NCBI RefSeq assembly: GCF_021869535.1 | Contig: NW_026262712.1 | Span: 69,720,100-69,784,099 of the forward strand | From: Mytilus californianus | Taxonomy: Eukaryota; Mollusca; Bivalvia; Mytilida; Mytilidae | Length of the DNA: 64,000 nucleotides | Reading direction: 5' to 3' | In this document: positions 35,545-45,670 of the stretch, one piece after another | How positions within the stretch are numbered: position 1 is the first letter of the stretch | Layout of the letters: each line of letters starts with the position of its first letter | The notes under the pieces: generated by a model | The model's database searches: none | What the model was told of the DNA's origin: nothing | The model's input: the letters and a program-made list of their open reading frames with translations, nothing else | Program-made: the position numbers and the translations under genes

Positions 35545-35763
35545 AGTCTAAATTGAAAACAACGTTCAAACCTATGATTGCGTTGGATAAAAACCGCATT
35601 TTTTATACGCGTGCATGTAAAACAAATTTCGTTATAGAGGGGTCTAAATACAGCACAAACAACATTTTCCAAAAGACGGGATTCGAACTCATGCTACTGA
35701 GATATCGTGACACCAAATCGCCTGCAATGTATCTGACACGCTAGACCACTCGGCTACCTAGGC
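35545..35763 (-). mobile_element. tRNA-derived SINE
   Basis: On the minus strand, 35763-35680 looks like a degraded type-II (Ser/Leu-like) tRNA: box A TAGCCGAGTGGTCTAGCG and box B GAGTTCGAATC at about the expected distance with an extra arm. The acceptor and T stems do not pair properly, so it is not a working tRNA. The ~140-base body that follows is the same as in 34787-34935. RNA polymerase III would start at the head. Confidence 0.75.
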
Positions 35764-36011
35764 TTCAATAATAATAAAGCTTTCGGTGGCCGGGTGTTAC
35801 CTTTCCTCGTCAGTTTTAATCTAGCGTCGTAGTACAGTATATGATATATAAGGCATGAAGATGGAATAGTTACATATCAGCTGAAATATCTATTGTAAAG
35901 GATCCTACAAATTAATGCAAGATACAGTCACAAAAATAATTATATTTATAAGTACGTCTGAACCAGTGACAACTCTACAACAGATTTATCCATCGGATCA
36001 CTAGCCGGGTG

Positions 36012-36050
<39 letters not shown>

Positions 36051-36548
36051 ATGGCAATTAAAATAAGGCTATATGTAGCTTATAGGCTTTATAATAGAGA
36101 AATATATCCCTGATAGGACGAGACACTGGGACATGGTGACAACAACCAGTGTGATTGGGACCATTAATGTTATTGTTTCAGTCGGTTATCGTAAACAAGA
36201 GGCAATGTATAAGTATATTTTAAGTCAATAGTACACCTTTATTAGAGTTATTCTCATGGAAAAATTGTGATTGGTGCATCGTTTAAAATGAGATGTGTGA
36301 ACTCCAATGTTTATGGCTTGGGTAATGTAACATCTAAAAGGTAGAAAAAACTTATCAAAGCTAATAGGCTTAAGATAATTTGAATTAATTTTTTTTTGTC
36401 AAAGTTATTTGAGTTATCAATCTATTTTAAATTCTAGATAAATACATGTGTGTTTATTTCACTTTCTAGTCTTCGTTGTTTTCTACATTTGTAATTTTAT
36501 AGGCATATGTCATGTGAACAAGACAAACTGTGATACTCAATCAAAAAG
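35764..36548. other. Flank of the B-box exon
   Basis: Contains (TA)n at 36012-36050 and then the continuation of segmental duplication copy 2 up to about 36510. No upstream exon of the B-box gene could be identified. Confidence 0.4.
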
Positions 36549-37304
36549 ATGCTGAAATTATTGTTATACAATAAAATGTTTGTAATAATGGCCTTGTATT
36601 TTCTTTTCAGAACATCACTGTTCAACAGTTATTGTGAACCTTGCTTCAGAGGAAACAAAGAATCAGTCACTTTTAGCTGGTGCTCTGATTGTGAGGAAAC
36701 CCTATGTTCTGTTTGCGATGAAGCACACAAAATAAGCAAAGTGTCATTGTCACACACTGCAGTTGCTGTAGATAAGATTTCATCAACTACTCCTATTTCT
36801 GTATCTTCTTATGTTTTGTGCGAAAACCATCCAGAAATATCTGTTGAATTTTATTGTTCTGAACACAGTCTTCTGTGTTGTCGGGCGTGTATTCAAACAG
36901 TTCATCGCACTTGTAATATTGTTTCTATTGAAGATGTCTCCAAAAACGCAAAGCAATCTGCATTGTTTGAAAAACTTTCTATCGATGTTAAGGATATATT
37001 TAACGACACGGAACAACCGAAAGAGCATCATAGGAAAAATTTGGATGAAATTAATCAACAGGAACTGGCGGTTACGAGTAAAATAAGACGATTCAAATGT
37101 GTATTTGATAAACATTTTGAAAAACTTGAATCAAAATTAGAAAATGAACATCAAGCTGTTTCGAAAGTTAATCAGAACGAGATTACTATAGATAAACTAT
37201 CTACCAGTTCGAAAAAGCATAAAGCTAATTTTCAATTTGTCTCCGACCATGGCTCAAATAAGCAAGGATTTGTACTTTCAAATATTCTTAAACCGGAGAT
37301 TTAG
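36549..37304 (+). CDS. TRIM-like tandem B-box protein (RING-less), possibly truncated by a stop
   Basis: The open frame starts at ATG 36549, but a strong acceptor (GTATTTTCTTTTCAG, ending 36610) suggests that the real exon begins at 36611 and that the hydrophobic N-terminus is intron read-through. Domain order: a first B-box, from about residue 28, with CEPCFRGNKES, WCSDCEETLCSVCDEAH and a final His; a second B-box with CENHPEISVEFYCSEH, CCRACI and VHRTC; then a Lys/Glu-rich coiled-coil region. Bivalves have large expansions of such RING-less B-box proteins, often ending in NHL or other repeats; none are present here. TAG at 37302-37304 is followed in frame by 58 more codons (KKESELNEQIALERKMG ... 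TPIEFKALDLQLRRV) to TGA 37479-37481, which continue the coiled coil plausibly. The stop therefore looks like a recent mutation. Gene or pseudogene is undecided. Confidence 0.65.
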   Translation: MLKLLLYNKMFVIMALYFLFRTSLFNSYCEPCFRGNKESVTFSWCSDCEETLCSVCDEAHKISKVSLSHTAVAVDKISSTTPISVSSYVLCENHPEISVEFYCSEHSLLCCRACIQTVHRTCNIVSIEDVSKNAKQSALFEKLSIDVKDIFNDTEQPKEHHRKNLDEINQQELAVTSKIRRFKCVFDKHFEKLESKLENEHQAVSKVNQNEITIDKLSTSSKKHKANFQFVSDHGSNKQGFVLSNILKPEI

Positions 37305-37481
37305 AAGAAAGAATCGGAGTTGAATGAACAGATTGCTTTAGAACGGAAAATGGGTGTCGAATTTAAAACAAACGTAGATGCCAACTATCTAGATAATACA
37401 ATTAAAAGCCTTGGCACCACTGAGATTACGGAAACTCCAATAGAATTTAAAGCACTAGACCTTCAATTGCGCAGAGTATGA
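37305..37481 (+). pseudogene. In-frame continuation of the B-box protein after TAG
   Basis: 58 further sense codons in the same frame directly after the TAG at 37302, of composition similar to the preceding coiled coil (KKESELNEQIALERK). It ends at TGA 37479-37481, and the following bases lose coding character. Confidence 0.55.
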
Positions 37482-38227
37482 AGATCACAGATGTCGAATC
37501 GCATATAAACTGAGACCATAACTGCTTATAAAAAACAATTCTCAGCTGTCAGAATTTGATATATGATGTCAGTTACACGTGAAAATTAGTCATTTTGTTG
37601 ACCACTTACATATTGGAAAGAACTTACTCCAGGAGAAATGTATAACTTCTTGTATTTGTTTTGAAATGAATACCTTGATGTTTATAATAATTAGGAATAT
37701 ATTTTACTAATACTTTGGATTTGTTTTAATGTTAGATTAACGCTTATAAAATGTAAATAAAGAATATAACAACTGTATAGTGATATTGCTTTTCAAAACC
37801 TATGTGCTTTAATCCCTAATGAATCAACACTATAAATATGTCTTCTAAAGATTAAAATGTTACCACATACCTGTGGTATAAAGTGTTTAATGTTGGAGAG
37901 TGGCCATTGTTGAAAAATACACAAGATCAAGGTGAGCAACACATACTCTTTAGAGCCTCTTGTTGCTCTATGTTAACTCAACTAAATTCAGAATGTTGCC
38001 ATAGATACACAAAAAAGTTTGTTTTTTTCATCATTTTAACTGTCAAAAATTAATATATCGAAAAGAAAGGCGAAAGATACCCAATGACAAAAGATGCTGA
38101 TTGCTAGAATATACAAATTCACATGTATAACACATACAGTTAGCTTTTTTCACTGGAAGCGAGAAAAAGTGGATGTTTAACATTTTGTTGGTAATTTTTT
38201 TCCAAACTGCGAAGTATACCTTATTCT
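37482..38227. other. 3' flank with P4-type repeat fragments
   Basis: Includes 'cagaatgttgccatagatac' (37990) and the same word in slightly changed form at 27670, which ties 37900-38210 to the P4 repeat family. No gene. Confidence 0.45.
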
Positions 38228-38488
38228 CTTGATTGATTGATTTATTAATTTATCTTATGTTTAACGCCACTTTCAGCACTATTTCGTGGCGGTCTGTCTT
38301 TATTGGTGGAGGTCCCCGGAATGTACGGAGAGAACCACCGACCTTCGGCATGAAAACTGTCAATCCTATTCAATTAAGATAGGAATAGACCGCACCTCAC
38401 TTGCGTGGTTCTAGCTAACAGCATACGTGTTGACATGCTAGGGATACAGTAGTTGAACTACTTACACCACTTGGTCACTGGGGTTCCT
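38228..38488 (-). mobile_element. tRNA-derived SINE, second family
   Basis: On the minus strand the head carries a box-A-like GACCAAGTGGTGTAAG (about 38480) and a degraded box B near 38410 (GCTAGAACCAC). The body has the 'ccgaccttcggcatgaaaac' and 'aggtccccggaatgt' words, and the tail consists of GATT/AATC repeats at 38228-38245. I associate this head-body-tail arrangement with a widespread molluscan SINE. Confidence 0.65.
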
Positions 38489-39289
38489 TGTTCTCTTGAG
38501 AGAACATGCCAACTTAATATTAAACAGTCAGTTACCATTCTTCAACGTATTCATTGGAAAATATCTGTACCTACAAATCGTGATAGTCCCAAAACAAAAT
38601 TGATTATTCGGAGAAACGGATTATAATATACGGTATATAGAAAAATAACTTTTTGATGATAATGAAATGGTTTTTTTTCTTTCTGCAAAATGCCATTTAT
38701 GAGAACCCTTATAACAATCTTTCAAATGGAGCCTTCGATCATTTGAAGTCACATAATATGACATTGCTGGTGCGAATATAAAAAAGTGGAATATTTGTCA
38801 ATGAAACAAAGCAATCAGACGACAAAATAAACAAATTACATCTAGAGGGCGTCATACAGTTTTAGCAGTAGAAAGCAGATAATTGACATTCTATCTGTAC
38901 AGAAATCTACCTGTAAACCATAGTTTGAGTAATCAGTAACATCAGTTACTGTCTTTAGACCGGTGGCATTTTCTATCTTTTCTAGAAAATCACAAAAAGA
39001 CAAACCATAGACAAAGTTGTCGGTTTATCGTAATGAGAACTTTTATTTTGAACTTAAAGATGAAAACACACATCAATAGGTTAAGTGCGTCCGAAGCTCA
39101 TTATTAGATTAAAATTCATCATGGCTGCCTAAACCCAAAATATGAAATGCAATGATATATTACAAAAAAGGGCATTCAAGGATAGCTAAATGTATCTTAA
39201 GTCAACTTTGAGGGAGTTAAAACAGTAAAGTCTTGAATCTTGCATATTTCTTTATTTATCAACAGATAATTAATTGGAACTAGCGGCTC
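38489..39289. other. Intergenic sequence
   Basis: No gene or clear repeat; a T-run at 38671-38678. Confidence 0.3.
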
Positions 39290-40240
39290 TAAAGTGTCGG
39301 TGTCGCTCACCTGCATCTTCAACAATGGCCACTTTTTAGTAAAATGCATTTTTAAAGGGAAATAACTCTATTAAGAGTTAACTGACAACTTCAGTCATTT
39401 GACATATTTGTAGATCTTATCCTGCTGATAATTTTTTTTTAAGTTTCTATTTATCTATTATAGTTTTCAAGATAAAAGGTAAAAAATGCAAAAAAAATGT
39501 TAAAAATCATTTTTTAAAGGGCAAAAACTCCAGTAACGAGTAGACTGAAAAATTTCCGCCATTATGGCCCATTATGGATCTTGTCTTGCTGATCATTTGA
39601 GCTATTTAAAGTTTCTATCTATCTATTACAGTTTTCAAGTTTATAAAAAATATGGGGGAAATCGTCACTAAAGGGCAATAACTTCAATAAGGAGTCGATT
39701 AACAATTTCGTTCATGATGATTTATTTGTAGATCTTGTTTTGCTGATCATATTTAAAGTTTTTGTCCGTCTATTATAATTTTATTTAAAGTCTTTGTCCG
39801 TCTATTATAATTTTCGAGATAATAGGCAAAAAATTTTAAAAATGGTAAAATTCGTTATTTAAGGGCAATAACTCTTGTAAGGGATCGTCTGAAAGTTTTG
39901 ACGTAAATGAACAATAGGAAGAGCTCAACATTCTTAACATGTTTGGCCTGTTAGATTTTCTCTATTTGTAGCGTAGACAAAACTTGCATTTTACCCCTAT
40001 GTTCTATATTTAGCCATGTCGGCCATCTTGGTTGGCAGGCGGAGTCATCGGACACTTTTTTCAAACTAGATACCCCAATGATGATTGTGGGTAAGTTTGA
40101 TTAAAATTGGCCCAGTAGGTTCAGAGAAGATTTTTGTAAAAGTTTACTGACGACGATGACGGAGACGACGGACGACGACGACGGACGCCAAGTGATGAGA
40201 AAAGCTCACTTGGCCTTTTAGGCCAGGTGAGCTAAAAAGG
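39290..40240 (+). mobile_element. Tandem-core hairpin-end element, type P4
   Basis: Core monomers begin with an AAAGGG-x-AATAACTC word at 39354, 39516, 39670 and 39860 (154-162 bases apart, apart from one unit enlarged by a 33-base internal duplication at 39748-39815). They are followed by 'gacgacgacggacgcca' and a strong hairpin at 40203-40232 (GCTCAC-TTGGCC-TTTT-AGGCCA-GGTGAGC). No coding capacity. Confidence 0.7.
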
Positions 40241-40606
40241 TTTAATATATATCCTGTTATTACCGAAGCACCACTGACTCCTAAGGTACAATACTTTCGG
40301 GGTTGACTATATGTACGCAGTGCAAGACAATGAAAATAACACTTTATGAATTAAGTGCGTCTGATACTAGTATTCAGAATAGATGAAGTCGTTTATGAGC
40401 TGTGTTTTATAGAGGGAAAGTTTGTTTTCTACATCCGTATTGCTTGTGTCACTTGCATTGCAGATATATTCCTCGAATGTTATGAATGATAGTCTATGGC
40501 TTGAGTTATCTATACCCAAATTAAGGTGATAGATAGAAATTTTTGACAATATCTGTACAGTTGATTTTGTTTATATATGCCAAGTAAATGTATTCACATG
40601 AAAAAA
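40241..40606. other. Intergenic sequence
   Basis: Nothing recognised. Confidence 0.3.
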
Positions 40607-41090
40607 TATCAAAAACTCATCAAAGATGCCAGGCTTATAATTTGGTACGCCAGACGCGCGTTGTGTCTACATAATACTCATCAGTGATACTCAAATCAAA
40701 ACACCCAGTTGGAAAGCCAAATCAAATACGAAGATGGAGAGCATTTTAAAAACAAAAATTGTGCCAACTACGGCTTAGGCATTTTATGTCTTGGGAGTAA
40801 AAAAACTTTCGTGTTTCGAATAATTCATCATTTCATAAACAGAAATAATAAATTATCAATGATATTTCATGTCTACACGAAAGTGCTGACTGCTGGGCTA
40901 TTGATGCCCTCGGGGATGAAACGTCTACCAGTAGTGGCATCGAAACAGTGCTTGTAAAAACTCATCAAAGATACTAGGCTTATAATTTGGTACGCCAGAC
41001 CGGCGTTCCGATTTCATAAGACTCGGTAGTGACGCTCGAATCAAAACAGTTGGAGGGCCAAATCAAATACGAATTTAAAAAGCATTAAAA
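40607..41090 (+). repeat. Dispersed repeat present as two direct copies
   Basis: 'aaaactcatcaaagat' followed by 'aggcttataatttggtacgc' starts at about 40612 and again at about 40960. Both copies run into 'agtgayactcaaatcaaaac' and 'gccaaatcaaatacgaa'. Between them lies 'gatgaaacgtctaccagtag'. A related, decayed start ('catagataccaggattaaaa') is at 4708-4730. Confidence 0.7.
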
Positions 41091-41495
41091 ATAGAAAATT
41101 CCGAAAAAATGTGCTAAGTACAGCTAAGGCAATCATACATACAATTTTGATTTGAAATTTTGACTATATGAAGTAAAAATTTTAACAAAAGAGGTACCAC
41201 ATTTGTGGAAAAAATATTTCTCAATTTTCTTAAGCATAACTCATATTGAATACGAAATTGATAAACTGTTTGTTATATCTCATTATCTCTCTCATTTAAC
41301 AAAAGTTAACAGATACTTATTTTTTGAGAAAATTACAGTATACCATTTTTAGTTTGTTGATATCTCAACATGATAAATAGCGTAGTTTTATGTGTATAAT
41401 TATCTGTTTTTGTAAAACCTTGCATCTTGTTTCATGTGAATTGACTTGATTAACCACAATGTTAAAGTTTTATTTGAAATCAAAAACGTAATCAT
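41091..41495. other. AT-rich flank
   Basis: No gene seen. Confidence 0.3.
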
Positions 41496-42877
41496 AACAA
41501 GAGTGCACACGCTGAAATGTCTCGCCTTCTTTACTAATCATTGATATTATGTTGATAGTCCTAAATATAAAGCTTTATTACAACTGTCACATAAACTTAA
41601 CATTAACCAAGTAAACTAAACATTGACCAATGAACCATGAAAATGAGGTCAAGGTCAGATGAACCATGCTAGGCAGGCATGTACAGCTAACAATTCTTCC
41701 ATACAACAAATAGAGTTGACCTATTGCTTATAGTTTAAGAAAAACAGACCAAAACACAAAAACTTAACACTGAGCAATGAACCTTGAAAATGAGGTCAAG
41801 GTCAAATAAAACCTGCGTGACTGCCAAATAGATCATAAAATATTTCCATACACCAAATATAGTTGAACTATTGCATATAGTATAAGAAAAACAGACCAAA
41901 ACACAAAAACTTAACTATAACCACTGAACCATGAAAATGAGGTCAAGGTCAGATGACACCTGCCAGTTGGACATGTACACCTTACAGTCCTTCCATACAC
42001 CAAATATACTAGACCTATTGCTTATAGTATCTGAGATATGGACTTGACCACCAAAACTTAACCTTGTTCATTGATCCATGAAATGAGGTCGAGGTCAAGT
42101 GAAAACTGTCTGACAGGCATGAGGACCTTGCAAGGTACGCACATACTAAATATAGTTGAACTATTGCACATAGTATTAGAAAAAAAGACCAAAACTCAAA
42201 AACTTAACTTTGACCACTGAACCATGAAAATGAGGTCAAGGTCAGATGACACCTGCCCGCTAGACATGTACACCTTACAATCATTCCATACACCAAATAT
42301 AGTAGACCTATGGCATACAGTATAAGAAAAACAGACCAAAACACAAAAACTTTACTATAACCACTGAACCATGAAAATGAGGTCAAGGTCAGATGACACC
42401 TGCCAGTTGGACATGTACACCTTACAGTCCTTCCATACACCGAATATACTAGACCTATTGCTTATAGTATCTGAGATATGGACTTGACCACCAAAACTTA
42501 ACCTTGTTCACTGATCCATGAAATGAGGTCGAGGTCAAGTGAAAACTGTCTGACGGGCATGAGGACCTTGCAAGGTACGCACATACCAAATATAGTTTTC
42601 CTATTACTTATAATAAGAGAGAATCTAACATTACAAAAAATCTGAACTTTTTTTTCAAGTAGTCACTGAACCATGAAAATGAGGTCAAGGACATTGGACA
42701 TGTGACTGACGGAAACTTCGTAACATGAGGCATCCATATACAAAGTATGAAGCATCCAGACCTTCCACCTTCTAAAATATAAAGCTTTTAAGAAGTTAGC
42801 TAACGCCGCCGCCGCCGCCGCCGCCGGATCACTATCCCTATGTCGAGCTTTCTGCGACAAAAGTCGCAGGCTCGACA
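41496..42877 (+). mobile_element. Tandem-core hairpin-end element P1, eight-monomer copy
   Basis: Starts AACAAGAGTGCACACGCTG and ends in a perfect two-part hairpin (GTCGAGC-TT-CTGCGAC-AAAA-GTCGCAG-GCTCGAC, about 42842-42876). The word GAGGTCAAGG (or GAGGTCGAGG) falls at 41645, 41792, 41939, 42085, 42232, 42379, 42525 and 42681: monomers of 146-147 bases, the last 156. A (GCC)n tract precedes the hairpin. The second copy at 60847-61923 shares both ends exactly but has six monomers. The layout (unique ends, tandem core of about 150 bases, microsatellite, hairpin) resembles the pearl/HINE class of non-autonomous Helitron-like elements described in bivalves. Confidence 0.85.
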
Positions 42878-43079
42878 ATAAAACTACCGTTTATATTGTG
42901 TGCGGCGTAAGTTTTTCATGTCCTTGATATTTGGTTTTTTTTTATACCATTAATACAGTACAATAAAATACTTTATTCTTTTAAAAACAACAAAATCAAA
43001 GGAACAGAAAATGACATGCAAAATAAGACAAATAAAAATAAAATGGTTATTTAGTCTTTTCTAAACCTTTAGGAATCCA
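42878..43079. other. AT-rich flank
   Basis: No gene seen. Confidence 0.3.
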
Positions 43080-43335
43080 TTATTGTTTGTACTTACACAA
43101 ACATCACGACGAGTGCCAAACGTGGATCAGGATCTACTTACCCTTCCGGAGCATGTGAGATCACCCCCTGTTTTTGGTGGGGTTCTTGTGGCTCAGTCTT
43201 AAGTTTTCCATGTTGTAAGTTTGTATACTGCTGTTTTTCTTTTGGTCTTTGTCGTTATTTTACCATGGCATTCTTAGTTTGTTTTTGACTTATGAGTTTA
43301 ATATACCTTTGGTCTTTCGCCTCTCGTTTGTTATT
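43080..43335 (+). repeat. 3' relic of a Penelope-like element
   Basis: Contains 'acacaaacatcacgacgagt', 'gatctacttacccttccgga', 'ttttggtggggttcttgtgg', then 'tgacttatgagttta' and 'ctttggtctttcgcctctcg'; the same succession as 11210-11420 and, in part, 44395-44525. Confidence 0.6.
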
Positions 43336-43964
43336 CTCATGATAATTTTCCAAGTCAAAATTTGACGATATAACTTTCATGTCCCGTCAAAAAACAACTG
43401 TATGCACTCTTTGTCGAAGTCAATCGTCATTATTTTTTTTACCTGTAAGAAAACGATGCTCGAAATTTATGTAAACCGGAAAAATAAAATATTGAAAATG
43501 AAATCGACTTGTATGCGCAACTTTAATGTTTTGGTCGAAAATTTGCATCATAGAAAAGGGATATGGTGTAATAGTTCATGAAACGGAACTGAGGTCTTTA
43601 TGTGACCTTTTCTGGTGTTCATGTAGACTGACGACGCAAGTCGTCTAAAGTGATGAATGGTCAATTGGAGACCCATGGGGTATTCACTTTTATGTATATC
43701 TTTCAAAATGACCTCAACTTAGGTGGAAATTTACTTAATTGTAGAAGAGTATGATATATAAAATTGTATTTGTTTAAAAAAAATCTATTTAGCAAGTCAT
43801 GGCAAAATCGACCGTCTCCTACTTATTTTTTTTTGTGACCCCGACTGATCTTGTCTTTTATCCATTTTTTTTTAATATAGACTCCAAATAGAACCTTAAT
43901 TGGAATTAACTGAACATAGGTGGACAGTAAATCTAATTTGTAATTATTTATATCAATAAAATTG
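43336..43964. other. Intergenic sequence
   Basis: No gene seen. Confidence 0.3.
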
Positions 43965-44045
43965 AGAATGGAAACGGGGAATGTGTCAAAGAGACAACAA
44001 CCCGACCAAAGAGCAGAAAACAGCAAAAGGCCACCAATGGGTATA
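43965..44045 (+). repeat. Fragment of the Penelope-like terminal arm
   Basis: 'attgagaatggaaacgggga', 'gtcaaagagacaacaaccc' and 'ccaccaatgggt' match 5043-5130. Confidence 0.75.
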
Positions 44046-44394
44046 GTTTGTTCCAGGGCCATTATATGAAAGGTTATTATGTTTACGTGCTCAATTCTTT
44101 TGCCCAAAATAGAACACTAACAATTTTGTCTTTCCAAAGTATAAAAATATCTGATGGCAGTGATTGTCAGCTGTTTTCTTACAGGAACTAAAACAGACAG
44201 GTGATGCAAAGTAGTTTTAGGGCTGATTATCAGTGGTGTTACTGTAGACTAGAGAAAAAATGTTTGTTTAGAATGTTAATTTCAACCACTTATCATACTA
44301 TCATTGAAATTAAAATATCTTGCTTTAGTTTAAGAATGTATTGTGTCAATCCGGTTGTGTTATATGGTGGATTCCTCATATCATATAATAAATG
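44046..44394. other. Intergenic sequence
   Basis: Nothing supported. Confidence 0.3.
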
Positions 44395-44525
44395 TGGAGG
44401 GATTCTTCTGTGAAAGTCTCATGTGTCACTTGGCCATGGCGTTGTCAGTTTGTTTTCGATCTATGAGTTTGACTGTCCCTCTGGTATCTTTCGTCCCTCT
44501 CTTTTGCTATAGAATTCATTGTATG
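44395..44525 (+). repeat. Second 3' relic of a Penelope-like element
   Basis: 'cttggccatggcgttgtcag', 'gatctatgagtttgac' and 'tccctctggtatctttcgtc', as in 11330-11400 and 43265-43325. Confidence 0.6.
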
Positions 44526-44564
44526 GTTCAAATATGCAACAAAATGACAACGAAATATAAAAAG

Positions 44565-44800
44565 AAGATGTGGTATGATTGCCAATGGGACAACTCTCCA
44601 CCAAATGACACAGAAATTAACAACTATAGGTCACCGTACGGCTTTCAACAATGAGCAAAGCCCATACCGCATAGTCAGCTATAAAAGCCCCAGAAATGAC
44701 AAATGTAAAACAATTCAAACGAGAAAACTAACGGCCTAAATTATGTACAAAATAATGAACGAAAAACAAATATGAAACAAAGCAACAAAAGACAACCTGT
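44565..44800 (+). repeat. R1 dispersed repeat
   Basis: 'gatgtggtatgattgccaat', 'gacacagaaattaacaacta', 'ggtcaccgtacggctttcaa', 'gctataaaag' and 'aatgaacgaaaaac', in the same order as 2925-3200. Confidence 0.8.
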
Positions 44801-44999
44801 TCTTTTTTAAAACGCCAAGAAATCAATTGGGTCAAACTGAAATGAATTACTCAAATTCATTTGCTGTAGAAAGCCTGTTCCAATAAATTGGTTCAAACTG
44901 AAGAGTTTTCAACTTCATTTGCTGTAGAAACCCTGATGAAATTTAGTTGTGGTCTAACAAAAATTACAATGTTACAAATAAAACATGTCCCCTGTCTGA

Positions 45000-45180
45000 A
45001 CAACAGTAAACAGTGGATGCCTTGTGTAGAGCTGAATAATTCTTTCATTTCTAGAACACCTTACATCACCCCTGTTAATGTGGGGTTTGTGTTGCTCAGT
45101 CATTAGTTGTTTTAAGTAGTGTTTTTTTATATTGTTGTGTCATTAAGTGGTGTTTCTTTAGTTGCCATGATTTGGTTTTT
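45000..45180 (+). repeat. Third 3' relic of a Penelope-like element
   Basis: 'acatcacccctgttaatgtg' and 'gtttgtgttgctcag' match the relic at 43160-43200. Confidence 0.45.
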
Positions 45181-45394
45181 TATTAAACCTGTTTTGCATG
45201 GGGAAAATAAGAAATTGATCTTGACAAAAATTGAGGTAAACAGATTTATCTCCTCTGCAAGTTTGGTTCATGTCAAATAAAAAGAGAAGTTACAAATTAA
45301 CAAAAGTGATATAATATTGACAATTTAGAAAATGAAAGAGTGCAGACAGTGATCTCTATATGTCAACTCCTGTACACAGGCAAATCAAAAATGA

Positions 45395-45670
45395 AAACAA
45401 GGCTCATGAAATACAGTAGTTGTCATTGGTTCATGTCTGTCATATCTGTTTTTCATTTACTGTTTTGTTATGAATCAGGCTATTAGTTTTCTTTTTTTAA
45501 TTGTTTTACATTTTGTGATGTCAGGTCCTTTAAAAGCTGATTATACAGTATGGGTTTTGCTCATTGTTGCAGGACATACAGTGACCTATACTTGCTTACA
45601 TCCACATCATTTGGACTCTGGAGGATAGTTGTCTCATTGGCAATTATACAACATCTCCTTAATGATGAGT
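45395..45670 (-). repeat. R1 dispersed repeat, inverted copy
   Basis: Complement of the R1 order: 'tgttatgaatcaggctatta', 'gctcattgttgcagga', 'acagtgacctatactt', 'tctcattggcaattata'. Confidence 0.75.

Larger units (their letters stand above)
34229..36510 (+). repeat. Segmental duplication, copy 2
   Basis: Co-linear partner of 23288-25255 (shared words listed there). This copy is interrupted at about 34783-36050 by SINE-derived sequence and (TA)n tracts, and leads directly into the B-box exon at 36611. Copy 1 has no such exon after it. Confidence 0.75.

Noticed and set aside
35677-35763. Possible functional tRNA-Ser/Leu on the minus strand
   Set aside because: Boxes A and B are present, but acceptor and T stems do not pair, and the sequence continues into a SINE body shared with other copies.
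40709-40957. 82-codon open frame
   Set aside because: Lies within a dispersed non-coding repeat present in two direct copies.
41496-42877. Regularly spaced repeats that could suggest a CRISPR array or a satellite
   Set aside because: Whole ~147-base monomers are repeated with no unique spacers, ends are defined, and a second copy exists elsewhere; it is a tandem-core mobile element in a eukaryotic genome.
42204-42878. Minus-strand open frames, including one with an alanine run
   Set aside because: They are read through the tandem monomers and GCC microsatellite of repeat P1; the alanine run is simply (GGC)n.
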